Shown one piece after another: positions 24,854 to 33,832 of a DNA stretch of 45,949 bases (position 1 is its first letter; each line of letters begins with the position of its first letter). The notes beneath the pieces were generated by a model, which ran no database searches, had not been told where the DNA came from, and was given only the letters and a program-made list of their open reading frames with translations. The stretch is from Acidobacteriota bacterium (GTDB taxonomy: Bacteria; Acidobacteriota; Thermoanaerobaculia; Multivoradales; JBCCEF01): the NCBI GenBank assembly GCA_039028635.1, contig JBCCHV010000054.1, positions 1-45,949 on the forward strand, written 5' to 3'. The position numbers and the translations under genes are program-made.

Positions 24854-25789
24854 ATGAGCAAGCGAGCAGATTGGATCTGGCACAACGGTGAGCTGGTGCC
24901 GTGGGAGCAGGCCACGGTGCACGTCATGACCCATGGCCTGCACTACGGAACCTCCGTCTTCGAGGGGATTCGCGCCTACCGCAGTCATCTCGGACCCTCG
25001 ATCTTTCGCCTCGAGGATCACATCCACCGGCTCTTCGCGTCGGCCCGCATCTATCGTTTCGAGATGCCCTACTCGGTGGCGCAGATCGAGGAGGCCTGCC
25101 GCCAGGTGGTCGCCGCAAATCATCTCGAGGAGGCCTACCTGCGACCGATCGCCTACCTCGGCGCCGGCGGTCTCGGCCTCACCGGTCAGGGTTGCGACGT
25201 CGAGGTGTCGATCGCCGCCTTCGAGTGGGGGGCCTACCTGGGAGCCGACTCCCACGAGCAGGGCATCGAGGTCGGTTTTTCGTCCTGGGTGCGCCCGCCG
25301 TCCCACAGCACTCCGCTGATGGCCAAGGCCGGCGGCCACTACCTGAGCTCCCGCCTGATCTCTCAGGAGGCGCGCCGTCACGGCTACACCGAGGGTCTCG
25401 CCCTCAGCACCGCCGGCTTCGTCAGCGAAGGCGCCGGCGAGAACATCTTCGTGGTCGAGAACGGCGCCCTGGTGACCCCGCCCCTCGCCGCTTCGGTGCT
25501 CGAGGGCATCACCCGCGACACCGTCATCGCCCTCGCCGCCGACCTCGGAGTGGCGGTGCGCGAGGATCAGCTCACCCGTGAGCGGGTGTACGCCGCCGAC
25601 GAGATGTTCCTCACCGGCACCGCCGCCGAGATCGTGCCCGTCGGGCGAGTCGATGGCCTCGCCCTTGGCGATGGCCGGCCGGGCCCGCTGACCCGTGACC
25701 TGCAGCAGCGCTTCCGCGGCATCTTCGACGGCAGCAGCCCGCAGCACGACCACTGGCTCGCCCCGATAGCCGTCGGCTCGACCGTCTAG
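24854..25789 (+). CDS. ilvE: Branched-chain amino-acid aminotransferase
   Basis: A 311-residue class IV PLP aminotransferase, the last step to leucine, isoleucine and valine. The PLP lysine is Lys158 in MAKAGGHYLSSRL. Other marks are HGLHYGTSVFEGIRAY near residues 27-42 and SEGAGENIFVVENGALVTPP near 193-212, followed by SVLEGITRDTVI. Length and spacing match E. coli IlvE. It stands 106 bp after leuB, separated by a symmetric hairpin, and probably belongs to the same regulatory unit, which completes the leucine pathway from 2-oxoisovalerate. Confidence 0.93.
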   Translation: MSKRADWIWHNGELVPWEQATVHVMTHGLHYGTSVFEGIRAYRSHLGPSIFRLEDHIHRLFASARIYRFEMPYSVAQIEEACRQVVAANHLEEAYLRPIAYLGAGGLGLTGQGCDVEVSIAAFEWGAYLGADSHEQGIEVGFSSWVRPPSHSTPLMAKAGGHYLSSRLISQEARRHGYTEGLALSTAGFVSEGAGENIFVVENGALVTPPLAASVLEGITRDTVIALAADLGVAVREDQLTRERVYAADEMFLTGTAAEIVPVGRVDGLALGDGRPGPLTRDLQQRFRGIFDGSSPQHDHWLAPIAVGSTV

Positions 25790-26000
25790 CGCCCGCCGCC
25801 GCCCTGCCCTCCTCGGGCGCAACGCCCCGGGCCAAGGCGGCGGCCGTGCTTCTGCTTCCTATCCAAGGCGGCCCGTTCACGCCGGGTCGGGCGCGGCACC
25901 GCCACAGGTCACGCCGCGTAAGGCGGGCGCTACGGGTTCCCTCTCCCGGCGCACAGCGCTAGACTCGCCGCAATCCAGTTCCGACTCCAAGGAGCACTGC
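25790..26000. other. Intergenic region before the efflux operon
   Basis: A GC-rich stretch with complementary GCCGCCGCC/GGCGGCGGC arms (about 25795-25855), possibly a terminator or degenerate repeat, follows ilvE. TAGACT at 25970-25975 is a candidate -10 for the efflux operon, and AAGGAG (25989-25994) is its ribosome site. No gene is seen. Confidence 0.4.
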
Positions 26001-28334
26001 GTGCCTAGAATCATCGCCTACTGGCTGCTGCCCCTCCTGCTCGCTCTGCCCGCCGTCGCCGAACCCATCGGCGTCGCTCTGATCGGCGACGGGCCCCAAC
26101 CTCAGGAAGACGTCGCCTCGAAGAACCTGCGCCAGGAGATCGACGCTCTGCTCGCCGACGAGTTCGAGGTCGAGTACCTCGTCTGGGAAGGCGATTGGAC
26201 CGCCGACGGAATCAATCGGGCCCTCGAAGAGGCCTACGCCGACCCGCGCGTGGACGCCGTCGTCGTGACCGGCGTGCTGGCCAATCAGATCCTCGGCAAG
26301 CGCGAGCGGTTCACCAAGCCCACCCTGCTGCCGATCGTCTTCGATGCCAGCCTGCTCGGCCTGCCGCGCCAGGGGGTGGGCTCGGGCAAGGCCAATCTCG
26401 CCTATCTGACCGGCACCACCGACTTCTCCGTCGACCTCGAGTCCTTCCGTCGGGTCACCGACTTCGACACCCTCGGAGTGCTGGTCGACGCCGTCGTTCT
26501 CGGTGCGGTGGCGGATGTCGCCGAGCAGGCGACCCGGATCGCCAAGGGGGCCGGCGTCGAGATCGTCCTGCTGCCTTTCTCGGACCCGGAAGGCGACCTC
26601 GTCGGGATGATTCCGCCGCAGGTCGACGCCGTGATGATCGGCGGCGCCGATCGCCTCAGCGATGCCGCCCTCGAGCGCCTGGTCGAGGGATTGATCGAGC
26701 GCGGGCTACCGAGCTTCAGCTTCGATGGCGACGACATGGTCGAGCGCGGCATGCTGGTGGCCGATACGCGACGCTCCAACTGGCAGCGCATCGGCCGCAA
26801 GACAGCGTTGCAGTTGCAGGGGGCTCTCCTCGGCGAGGACGTGTCGCGCCTGCCGGTCGACTTTCTCGAAAAGCGCCGCTTGTTCCTCAACATGGCCACG
26901 GCCCGGGCCCTCGGAATCTGGCCGACCTACTCGGTCTTGATCGAGGCCGAGCTGGTCAACGCCGAGCCACCCACCGACGGCGCCCCCTGGACCCTCGCCG
27001 AGGTCGCCCGCGAGGCGGTGCGCAACAATCTCGCCTATCTCGCCCAGAGCTACGACACCAGCGCCCAGGAGGAGAACATCACCCAGGCGCGGGCCAACTG
27101 GCGTCCCCAGGTCTCTTCCAGCCTGCAGGGCAATCAACTGCGCTCCGGCAGCTCGGCGGTCGAGTCCGGTGCGGTCGCCGAACGCAGCTTGACGGCCGCC
27201 CTGTCCTTGCAGCAGCTCCTGTGGTCGGAATCGGCCCGCGCCGGCGTCGAGATTCAACAGCTCGCCTTCGACGGCGCCCGCGACGACCTCGAGGCCTTCC
27301 GCCTCGACACCATCCAGCAAGCCACCCTGGCGTTCCTCAATGTACAGCTCGCCGAAACCCAGTGGCAGGTGCAACGCAACAACCTCGAGGTCACCCGCGC
27401 CAACCTCGACCTGGCGCGGGACCGGGTCCGCATCGGCGCTTCCAACCCCTCCGACGTCTATCGCTGGGAGAGCGAGCTGGCGGGGGCGCGGCAGACCGCC
27501 ATCGACGCCGTCACCGACCGCGACCGGGCCTACGAAAGCCTCAACGGCGTGCTCAATCGCCCGCTCACGGAACGGCGCCCGATCACCCCATCGACCCTCG
27601 ACGACCCGGAGCTTCTCGACCCGGAGAACGAGATCGGCGAGCTGATCGACAACCCCGGCTCCTTCCAGGCCTTCGCCGAGCAACTGGTTCAGGACGGCCT
27701 CGAGCGAGCGCCGGAGATCCGTGCCTTGGAGAGCAGCCTGGCGGTCCTCGAACGGCAGCTCACCTCCGAGCGGCGCTCCTACTACTCGCCGGAAGTCTCC
27801 CTCCAGGGGCAGGCCAGCGACGTGGTCAGCGAGAGCCGCTCCGGGCCACCGGGCCTCGAGGGCGAGGAGGACTGGTCGGTGGCGGTCTCCGCCACGCTGC
27901 CCCTCTACACCGGTGGCGCCCGCAAGAGCCGTCAGCTTCAGCGGCGCCTCGAGATCGAGGCCGTCGAGCACCGCCTGGCCTCGCTGCGCGAGCAGATCGA
28001 GCTCGGCATTCGCTCCAATCTGCACCTCGCCAACGCCTCCTACAACAACATTCCCCTCGCCGAGCAGGCTGCCGAGGCCTCACGACGCAACCTCGAGCTG
28101 GTCACCGCCTCCTATCGCGAAGGGGCCACCGGCATTCTTGATCTGCTCGATGCCCAGAATGCCTCCTTGCGCGCCGAGCTCGGCGCCGCCAGCACGGTCT
28201 ACGAGTTCCTCATCGACCTGATGAACGTGCAGCGAGCCGTTGGTCAGTTCGATTTCTTCCTCGATCCGGAAGAACGCCGCCAAACCCTCGAAGACATCAA
28301 ACGCAGCCTGACCCAAGGAGAGGAATCGCCATGA
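26001..28334 (+). CDS. TolC-family channel fused to an ABC-type substrate-binding-like domain
   Basis: A 777-residue protein starting at GTG, with AAGGAG six bases upstream. Residues 1-20 are a signal peptide. Residues 21-315 resemble the periplasmic ABC substrate-binding family with a two-lobed Rossmann-like pattern (PIGVALIGDG, VDAVVVTGVLANQ, LGVLVDAVVLG, VDAVMIGGADRLS). Residues 330-765 are an outer-membrane efflux protein with the usual two TolC repeats (LAEVAREAVRNNLAYLAQ, QATLAFLNVQLAETQ, VAVSATLPLYTGGARKSRQ, VTASYREGATGILDLLDAQ). TolC N-termini face the periplasm, so the binding lobe would sit at the periplasmic side. It is the first gene of a three-gene RND operon and overlaps the adaptor by 4 bp. 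A ligand-capture role is inference. Confidence 0.88.
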   Translation: MPRIIAYWLLPLLLALPAVAEPIGVALIGDGPQPQEDVASKNLRQEIDALLADEFEVEYLVWEGDWTADGINRALEEAYADPRVDAVVVTGVLANQILGKRERFTKPTLLPIVFDASLLGLPRQGVGSGKANLAYLTGTTDFSVDLESFRRVTDFDTLGVLVDAVVLGAVADVAEQATRIAKGAGVEIVLLPFSDPEGDLVGMIPPQVDAVMIGGADRLSDAALERLVEGLIERGLPSFSFDGDDMVERGMLVADTRRSNWQRIGRKTALQLQGALLGEDVSRLPVDFLEKRRLFLNMATARALGIWPTYSVLIEAELVNAEPPTDGAPWTLAEVAREAVRNNLAYLAQSYDTSAQEENITQARANWRPQVSSSLQGNQLRSGSSAVESGAVAERSLTAALSLQQLLWSESARAGVEIQQLAFDGARDDLEAFRLDTIQQATLAFLNVQLAETQWQVQRNNLEVTRANLDLARDRVRIGASNPSDVYRWESELAGARQTAIDAVTDRDRAYESLNGVLNRPLTERRPITPSTLDDPELLDPENEIGELIDNPGSFQAFAEQLVQDGLERAPEIRALESSLAVLERQLTSERRSYYSPEVSLQGQASDVVSESRSGPPGLEGEEDWSVAVSATLPLYTGGARKSRQLQRRLEIEAVEHRLASLREQIELGIRSNLHLANASYNNIPLAEQAAEASRRNLELVTASYREGATGILDLLDAQNASLRAELGAASTVYEFLIDLMNVQRAVGQFDFFLDPEERRQTLEDIKRSLTQGEESP

Positions 28335-29413
28335 CCCACCTCCGCCGCCTGCTCGCCCCGACGCTTCTTCTCCTGGGCGCCTGCGCCGCCGAGGAAATGG
28401 TGACCGAGGAAGCTCCGCGCAGCGTACGCACGGTGACCGTCGAAGCCAGCGACGGCAGTCGCACCCGCACCTTCTCCGGCACCTCCCGAGCCCGTCAGAC
28501 CTCGCGCCTGAGCTTCAAGGTCGGCGGCACCCTGGTGGCCTTGCCGGTCGAGGTCGGTCAAGAGCTGGGCCGCGGCGAGCTGGTGGCGCGCCTCGACCCT
28601 TTCCCGTTCGAGCTCCAGGCGGAGCAGGCCCAGGCCAGCTTGGCCCAGGCCAAGGCCGCCGAGCGCAACGCTTCGGCGACCTATGAGCGCACCAAGGACC
28701 TCTACGCCGACAACAACGCCTCGCGCACCGATCTCGATGGCGCCCGCGCCAACGCCGAGTCGGCCCGGGCCCAGGTGCGCGCCGCCGAGAAAGAGCTCGA
28801 GCTCGCCAGCCTCAACGTCTCCTACACCCGTCTCACCGCCTCGACGGACTGCTCCGTCGCCTCCATCGACGTCGAAATCAACGAGAACGTCAGCACCGGC
28901 GGCACCGTCGCCACAGTCAACTGCGGCGAGGGTCTGGAGGTCGACCTGTCGGTACCGGAAAGCCTGATCGCTTCGCTCACACCGGGAATGGCCGCTGAAG
29001 TGCAGTTCGACGCCCAGCCGGGGCAGGCCTACTCGGGACGCCTCACCGAGGTCGGCGTCGCCGCCCGTCAGGGCGCCACCTTTCCGGCCACCGTCACCCT
29101 CGAAGGGGAGCACCCGGAGCTGCGCGCCGGCCTCGCCGCCGAGGTGCGCTTCGAGCTCGCCAACAGCACCCGCGGTGAGCGCTTCCTGATCCCCCTCTCG
29201 GCGCTGATCGAGAGCGATGGCGAAACCTACGTCTTCCTCGCCGAGGGTGAGGGCTCCGGCAGCGGGGTCGTCCGCCGCCGCTCGGTGAGCGTCGGCGAGC
29301 TGACTGCCGACGGCGCCGAGATCACCGCCGGCCTGGCTCCCGGAGAACGGGTGATCACCGCCGGCGTGTCGGTGATCCGGGATGGACTCGAAGTCCTCCT
29401 CGAGGAGGGCTGA
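28331..29413 (+). CDS. RND efflux periplasmic adaptor, lipoprotein
   Basis: A 360-residue membrane-fusion protein. The signal ends in a lipobox with Cys18 (LLLLGAC), so it is lipid-anchored. Residues 45-85 and 160-200 form the split lipoyl domain (LSFKVGGTLVALPVEVGQELGRGELVARLD, then STGGTVATV). Residues 90-155 are an Ala/Glu-rich alpha-hairpin that would dock to the TolC partner. A beta-barrel domain and membrane-proximal domain follow (LIPLSALIESDGETYVFL). ATGA overlap with the upstream channel gene, and five bases to the pump gene, show tight co-expression. Confidence 0.93.
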   Translation: MTHLRRLLAPTLLLLGACAAEEMVTEEAPRSVRTVTVEASDGSRTRTFSGTSRARQTSRLSFKVGGTLVALPVEVGQELGRGELVARLDPFPFELQAEQAQASLAQAKAAERNASATYERTKDLYADNNASRTDLDGARANAESARAQVRAAEKELELASLNVSYTRLTASTDCSVASIDVEINENVSTGGTVATVNCGEGLEVDLSVPESLIASLTPGMAAEVQFDAQPGQAYSGRLTEVGVAARQGATFPATVTLEGEHPELRAGLAAEVRFELANSTRGERFLIPLSALIESDGETYVFLAEGEGSGSGVVRRRSVSVGELTADGAEITAGLAPGERVITAGVSVIRDGLEVLLEEG

Positions 29414-29417
29414 CGGC

Positions 29418-32400
29418 GTGTCCCTGACCGAAGTCGCCATTCGCCGCAACCGGGTCACCTTGACGGTGGTCGGCCTGCTGCTCTTCGCCGGCATGCTCGC
29501 CTATGTCGCCCTGCCGAAGGCGCAGGATCCCGGCTTCATCGTGCGCACGGCGGTGATCACCACCCAGTTCCCGGGTGCCAGCCCCGAGCGCGTCGAGCAG
29601 TTGGTGACGGACAAGATCGAGAAGAAGGCCCAGGAGATGCCGGAGGTCGACTTCATCACCTCGGAGTCGCGCACCGGCATCTCCATCGTCTTCGTCAACT
29701 TCCTCGAGAGCTACAAGAACATGCGCCCGATCTTCGACGATCTGCGGCGCAAGGTGCAGGATGTCGAAGGCGACCTGCCGCAAGGCATCGAGGGTCCCTT
29801 CGTCAACGACGAGTTCGGTGACGTCTTCGGTAGCGTCTACACCCTCACCGGCGATGGTTACGAGTACGCCGAGCTCGAGGACATCGCAGACGAGATCCGC
29901 GACAGCCTGCTCAAGATCCCCGAGGTCGCCAAGGTCTCGCTACACGGCACCCAGCAGGAGGTCGTCTACGTCGAGTACAACAACGCCCGCCTGCGCGAGC
30001 TCGGCCTGTCGCCGCAGCAGCTCTCGGGAGCTCTGGCGAGCGCCAACATCCTGTCCTCCGGCGGCAACGTCCTGAGCGGCCGCGAGCGCATTGTGCTCGA
30101 GCCCACCGGTAACTTCGAGTCGGTCGAGGATCTGCGCCGCACGGTGCTCCAGCTGCCCTCCGGCAGCGTCGTCTATCTCGAGGACATCGCCCACGTCTAC
30201 CGCGACACCATCGATCCGCCGTCGAGCGTCGCCCGCATCAACGGTACGCCGGCGATCGCCATCGCCGTCTCGATGCGCGAGGGCGGCGACATCCTCAAGC
30301 TCGGCGCCATTCTCGATCGCGAAATTCCCCAGATACAGGCGCGCTATCCCTGGGGCATCGAGCTCGAAAAGGTTTGGTTCCAGGCCGAGCTGGTCGAGGC
30401 CAATATCGACGATTTCGTCTCCAGCCTGCTGCAGGCCATCGGCATCGTCATCCTGGTGATGATCTTCACCCTCGGCCTGCGCACCGGCATGGTGGTGGCG
30501 ACGCTGATTCCCAGCGCCATGATCATCACCTTCTACGTCATGCAGGCCGTCGGCATCACCATCAATCAGATCTCGCTGGCGGCGCTGATCATCGCCCTCG
30601 GCCTATTGGTCGACAACGCCATCGTCATGGTCGAGTCGGTGCTGGTAAAACGGGAGCGCGGCATGGCCGCCATCCCGGCCGCTGTCGAGTCCGGCAAGGA
30701 GCTGATCACGCCGCTGCTGATCTCCTCCCTGACCACCGCCGCCGCCTTCATGCCCATCGCCTTGGCGGAATCCGCCGTCGGCGAGTACACGGCCGACATC
30801 TTCTACGTCGTCACCATCACTCTGCTGGCTTCGTGGCTGCTGGCGATGACCTTCATTCCGCTCCTCACCACCGTCGCCCTGAAGCTCAAGAAGGGTGCCG
30901 TGAAGAGCGACGATGAGGAGGTCTTCAGCGGCCGCTGGTACCGCCTCTACCGCGGCCTGCTGGTGCGCGCCCTGCGCTTCAAGGCGCTCAGCGGCCTGGT
31001 CGTCCTGGCCGCCTTCGTGCTGGCGATCTTCGGCCTCGGCTGGGTGCCGCAGATCTTCATCGCCCCATCCGAGGACCCGGTGTTCTCGGGCAAGCTCGAG
31101 ATGCCCCTCGGCACGTCGATCGAAACCACCCAGGAGGTGATGGCGGACATCGACGACTACCTCGATCGCACCTTCCACCAAAGCGCCGACGGCGTCACCA
31201 AGCTGACCCACTGGCTGACCTTCATCGGCGAAGGGGGACCGCGCTTCACCCTCGTCCTCGATCCGCCCAACGCCAATCCTGCCAACACCTTCCTGATCGG
31301 CAAGACCTCCGAGGGACGGTACGTCGACGAGATCATCTCGAGCCTCGAGAGCTATATCCGAGAGCAGCACCCGGACCTCCAGACGCAGATTGCGCGCCTC
31401 GAGAACGGGCCGCCGGTGGGCTATCCGATCCAGATCCGGATCAGCGGTTCGGAGCTGGCGCCGCTCTATCGGCTAGCCGACCAGATCACCGCCCGCCTGT
31501 ACGAGATTCCCACCGTCGCTTCGGTCAAGAACACCTGGGGCGTCAAAACCAAGAAGCTGGTGGTCGAGGTCGACCAGGAGCGCGCCCGCCTTGCCGGCGT
31601 CACCAGCGACGACGTCGCCTACTCGCTGAACGCCAGCTTGGCGGGCATCGAGATGACCGAGTATCGCGAGGGCGACAAGCTGATTCCGGTCACTCTGCGC
31701 TCGGTCGCCGCCGATCGCCAGGACCTCGGCAAGATCGACGCCCTCTCGGTCTACTCCCAGGCCACCGGCAGCACCGTGCCCCTCAAGCAGGTGGCCGACG
31801 TCCGCCTGGCCTTCGAGCCCGGGGTCGTCGAGCGGCGAGACCGCGAGCGCACCATGACCCTGCAAGTGACCCTCGATCCCGGCATCACCGCCGCCGAGGT
31901 CAACGCCGAGCTCTCCCCCTGGCTGGCCCAGGCCAGCGACGAATGGCCCTCCGGCTATCGCTACGAGGAGGGCGGCGAGTCGGAGAGCTCCGACGAGGCC
32001 AACGCTTCGATCGGCGCCAAGCTGCCCCTCGCCGGCATGGCCATCCTGCTGCTGCTGGTCGGCCAGTTCAACTCCTTCCGGCGCCCGGTCATCATCCTGG
32101 CGACCATTCCCCTGGGATTGATCGGGGTCACCTTCGGCTTGCTGGTGGCGCGCTCGTCCTTCGGCTTCTTCACCCTGCTGGGCCTGATCTCCCTGTCGGG
32201 CATCATCATCAACAATGCCATCGTGCTGCTCGATCGCATCAAGATCGAACGCGAGGAGCTCGGCAAAGAACCGGCCCAGGCCGTGGTCGACGCCTGTCAG
32301 CAGCGCCTGCGGCCGATCCTCCTCACCACCGCCACCACCGTCCTCGGCCTGATGCCGCTGTGGTGGGGCGGCACGGCGATGTTCCAACCGATGGCGGTAA

Positions 32401-32492
32401 CCATCATCTTCGGTCTCGCCTTCGCCACCGTGCTGACGCTGTTCGTGGTACCGCTGCTGTACTCGGTCCTCTTCCGGGTGCGCTTCCGCTAG
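29418..32492 (+). CDS. RND-family efflux pump
   Basis: A 1024-residue inner-membrane pump with the AcrB-type layout: one helix (about 14-34), a large periplasmic porter domain, six helices (about 335-530), a second porter domain, and five final helices (about 855-1020). In helix 4 the proton relay reads LLVD399-N400-AIVMVE. AcrB has DD here; the second Asp is Asn, a variant seen in other RND subgroups. The GTG at 29418 was chosen because GAGG lies ten bases upstream and the helix pattern fits; the frame is open to 29382 inside the adaptor gene. Substrate class (drug, lipid or metabolite) is not evident. Confidence 0.93.
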   Translation: MSLTEVAIRRNRVTLTVVGLLLFAGMLAYVALPKAQDPGFIVRTAVITTQFPGASPERVEQLVTDKIEKKAQEMPEVDFITSESRTGISIVFVNFLESYKNMRPIFDDLRRKVQDVEGDLPQGIEGPFVNDEFGDVFGSVYTLTGDGYEYAELEDIADEIRDSLLKIPEVAKVSLHGTQQEVVYVEYNNARLRELGLSPQQLSGALASANILSSGGNVLSGRERIVLEPTGNFESVEDLRRTVLQLPSGSVVYLEDIAHVYRDTIDPPSSVARINGTPAIAIAVSMREGGDILKLGAILDREIPQIQARYPWGIELEKVWFQAELVEANIDDFVSSLLQAIGIVILVMIFTLGLRTGMVVATLIPSAMIITFYVMQAVGITINQISLAALIIALGLLVDNAIVMVESVLVKRERGMAAIPAAVESGKELITPLLISSLTTAAAFMPIALAESAVGEYTADIFYVVTITLLASWLLAMTFIPLLTTVALKLKKGAVKSDDEEVFSGRWYRLYRGLLVRALRFKALSGLVVLAAFVLAIFGLGWVPQIFIAPSEDPVFSGKLEMPLGTSIETTQEVMADIDDYLDRTFHQSADGVTKLTHWLTFIGEGGPRFTLVLDPPNANPANTFLIGKTSEGRYVDEIISSLESYIREQHPDLQTQIARLENGPPVGYPIQIRISGSELAPLYRLADQITARLYEIPTVASVKNTWGVKTKKLVVEVDQERARLAGVTSDDVAYSLNASLAGIEMTEYREGDKLIPVTLRSVAADRQDLGKIDALSVYSQATGSTVPLKQVADVRLAFEPGVVERRDRERTMTLQVTLDPGITAAEVNAELSPWLAQASDEWPSGYRYEEGGESESSDEANASIGAKLPLAGMAILLLLVGQFNSFRRPVIILATIPLGLIGVTFGLLVARSSFGFFTLLGLISLSGIIINNAIVLLDRIKIEREELGKEPAQAVVDACQQRLRPILLTTATTVLGLMPLWWGGTAMFQPMAVTIIFGLAFATVLTLFVVPLLYSVLFRVRFR

Positions 32493-32498
32493 CAGGAT

Positions 32499-32530
32499 GC
32501 AGAAGCAGCCGCATTCGCGGCTTCTTCTGC
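32499..32530 (+). terminator. Hairpin ending the efflux operon
   Basis: GCAGAAGCAGCCGC (32499-32512) pairs with GCGGCTTCTTCTGC (32517-32530), 14 bp with one mismatch and an ATTC loop, seven bases after the pump stop. There is no U-tract, so a Rho-independent terminator or a protective 3' stem are both possible. Confidence 0.55.
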
Positions 32531-32545
32531 CCCTGCGGTTCGTTT

Positions 32546-32561
32546 CAGGGGGGCTAGAGGC
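32546..32561 (+). repeat. Dispersed intergenic repeat, copy 2 left end
   Basis: CAGGGGGGCTAGAGGC matches the start of copy 1 at 9905, apart from one base. The rest of the copy resumes at 33833 on the other side of the IS element. Confidence 0.6.
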
Positions 32562-32597
32562 CACTGCTGTCCCACAAACTGGGAGGGTAGAGGCAAG

Positions 32598-32674
32598 AAG
32601 GCCTGGTTTCTGAGTCCGTTGTTACAATGAAGGTGCGACCCAAACCATTGAAACAACGAAGGAAACCAGGCCTT
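32598..32674 (+). promoter_or_regulatory. Long hairpin covering the transposase start
   Basis: AAGGCCTGGTTTC (32598-32610) is perfectly complementary to GAAACCAGGCCTT (32662-32674). Inside it, CGTTGTT (32617-32623) pairs with AACAACG (32652-32658), and CAATG (32625-32629) with CATTG (32646-32650). The right arm runs into the TTG start codon (32673-32675) and encloses the ribosome site AAGGA. TACAAT (32623-32628), a good -10, lies in the left arm, so the element's own transcript would lack that arm and be translated, while read-through transcripts would fold shut. Confidence 0.75.
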
Positions 32675-33812
32675 GGCTCACAATTCTACCGTTCTCAGCC
32701 AGCTGCTCAAGCTGATTCCTCGACATGAATTCGAATCGGCGGCTCGTCGCCACCACCGAGGTCGTCGTTTGCGGTCGATTCGTCGCTGGGATCAGCTGGT
32801 GGCTCTGGCGACTGCGCAGTTGACCCGGCGAGCCAGCCTTCGGGACTTGGTCTCGAATCTCCGGGCTCAGAGCCACAAGCTCTACCACGTCGGGGCTCGA
32901 CCGGTGAGTCGTTCTTCGCTGGCTCGGGTTAATCGGGATCAGCCGGCCAGTTTGTACCAGGAGATCTACGAGAAGCTCCTGGCCCGAACCTCTCCGCACG
33001 CTCCTCGCCACCAATTCAAGTTTCAGGGCAAGCTGTTCTCGCTGGATGCGACCTTCTTGAAGCTGACGGCCTCGATGTTTCCGTGGGCCAAATTCAACAC
33101 CGCCAAAGGGGCCGCCAAGCTGCATATCGGCTTGGATCACGATGGCTACTTACCGCGATTCGTGGAGCTGACGGACGGCCAGAGCTACGACGGGGATTGG
33201 GCGAGAACCTTGGACCTTCCGGCCGGAAGCGTGGTGGTTTTCGACCGCGGATACGTCGACTTCAAGCTGTTCAAACGCTTGATAAGCCGAGAGATCCGCT
33301 TCGTGACCCGGCACCGTCGCGATCTGCGCTACACCGTCTTGGAGCGTCGCCCGGTCGAGCCCGACACTGGCTTGACGAGTGACCAGCTCATCCGCATGCA
33401 AGGCAAGAGCGGCTTGGTTCTGCGACGCATCGGTTATCGCGATCCCGAGTCCGGCAAGCACTACGTCTTCCTCACCAACGCCGAGGATCTGCCAGCCCTC
33501 ACCATCACTCAGATCTACAAGGAGCGCTGGAAGATCGAGATCTTCTTCAAGTGGATCAAGCAGAACCTTCGGGTCTTGAACTTCCTCGGCACCAGTCCCA
33601 ACGCCGTGCTCTCTCAGATCTGGGTCGCCCTCATCGTCTACCTCCTCCTCCAGCAACTCAAACTCAGAGCCAAGGTCGAAGGCTCTCTCCAGAAGATCCT
33701 CAGGCTCCTCCAGCTCAACCTCTTCGACCGAAGAAACCTCCTACAGCTCCTCAGACCACCGCCCAAACAACCCCCAGAGGAACAGCTCCAACTCCCGATC
33801 AACGCTCTCTGA
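32673..33812 (+). CDS. IS4-family transposase (DUF4372-type N-terminus)
   Basis: A 379-residue DDE transposase starting at TTG. The N-terminal 70 residues (LLKLIPRHEFESAARRHH, then WDQLVALATAQLTRRASLRDL) match the DUF4372 domain of some IS4-family enzymes. The catalytic triad is visible: Asp125 (SLDATFL), Asp191 (VFDRGYVD) and Glu289. The last lies in the exact IS4 signature Y282-x2-R285-x3-E289-x6-K296. No frameshift or stop interrupts it. Translation is probably held down by the hairpin over its start. Confidence 0.95.
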   Translation: MAHNSTVLSQLLKLIPRHEFESAARRHHRGRRLRSIRRWDQLVALATAQLTRRASLRDLVSNLRAQSHKLYHVGARPVSRSSLARVNRDQPASLYQEIYEKLLARTSPHAPRHQFKFQGKLFSLDATFLKLTASMFPWAKFNTAKGAAKLHIGLDHDGYLPRFVELTDGQSYDGDWARTLDLPAGSVVVFDRGYVDFKLFKRLISREIRFVTRHRRDLRYTVLERRPVEPDTGLTSDQLIRMQGKSGLVLRRIGYRDPESGKHYVFLTNAEDLPALTITQIYKERWKIEIFFKWIKQNLRVLNFLGTSPNAVLSQIWVALIVYLLLQQLKLRAKVEGSLQKILRLLQLNLFDRRNLLQLLRPPPKQPPEEQLQLPINAL

Positions 33813-33832
33813 AAACTTTGTGGGACAGCAAT

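Noticed and set aside
26195-28141. A 648-codon frame in another phase inside the TolC-fusion gene
   Set aside because: Its translation is Arg/Pro/Gly-rich. The overlapping 777-codon frame has complete domain motifs and a ribosome site.
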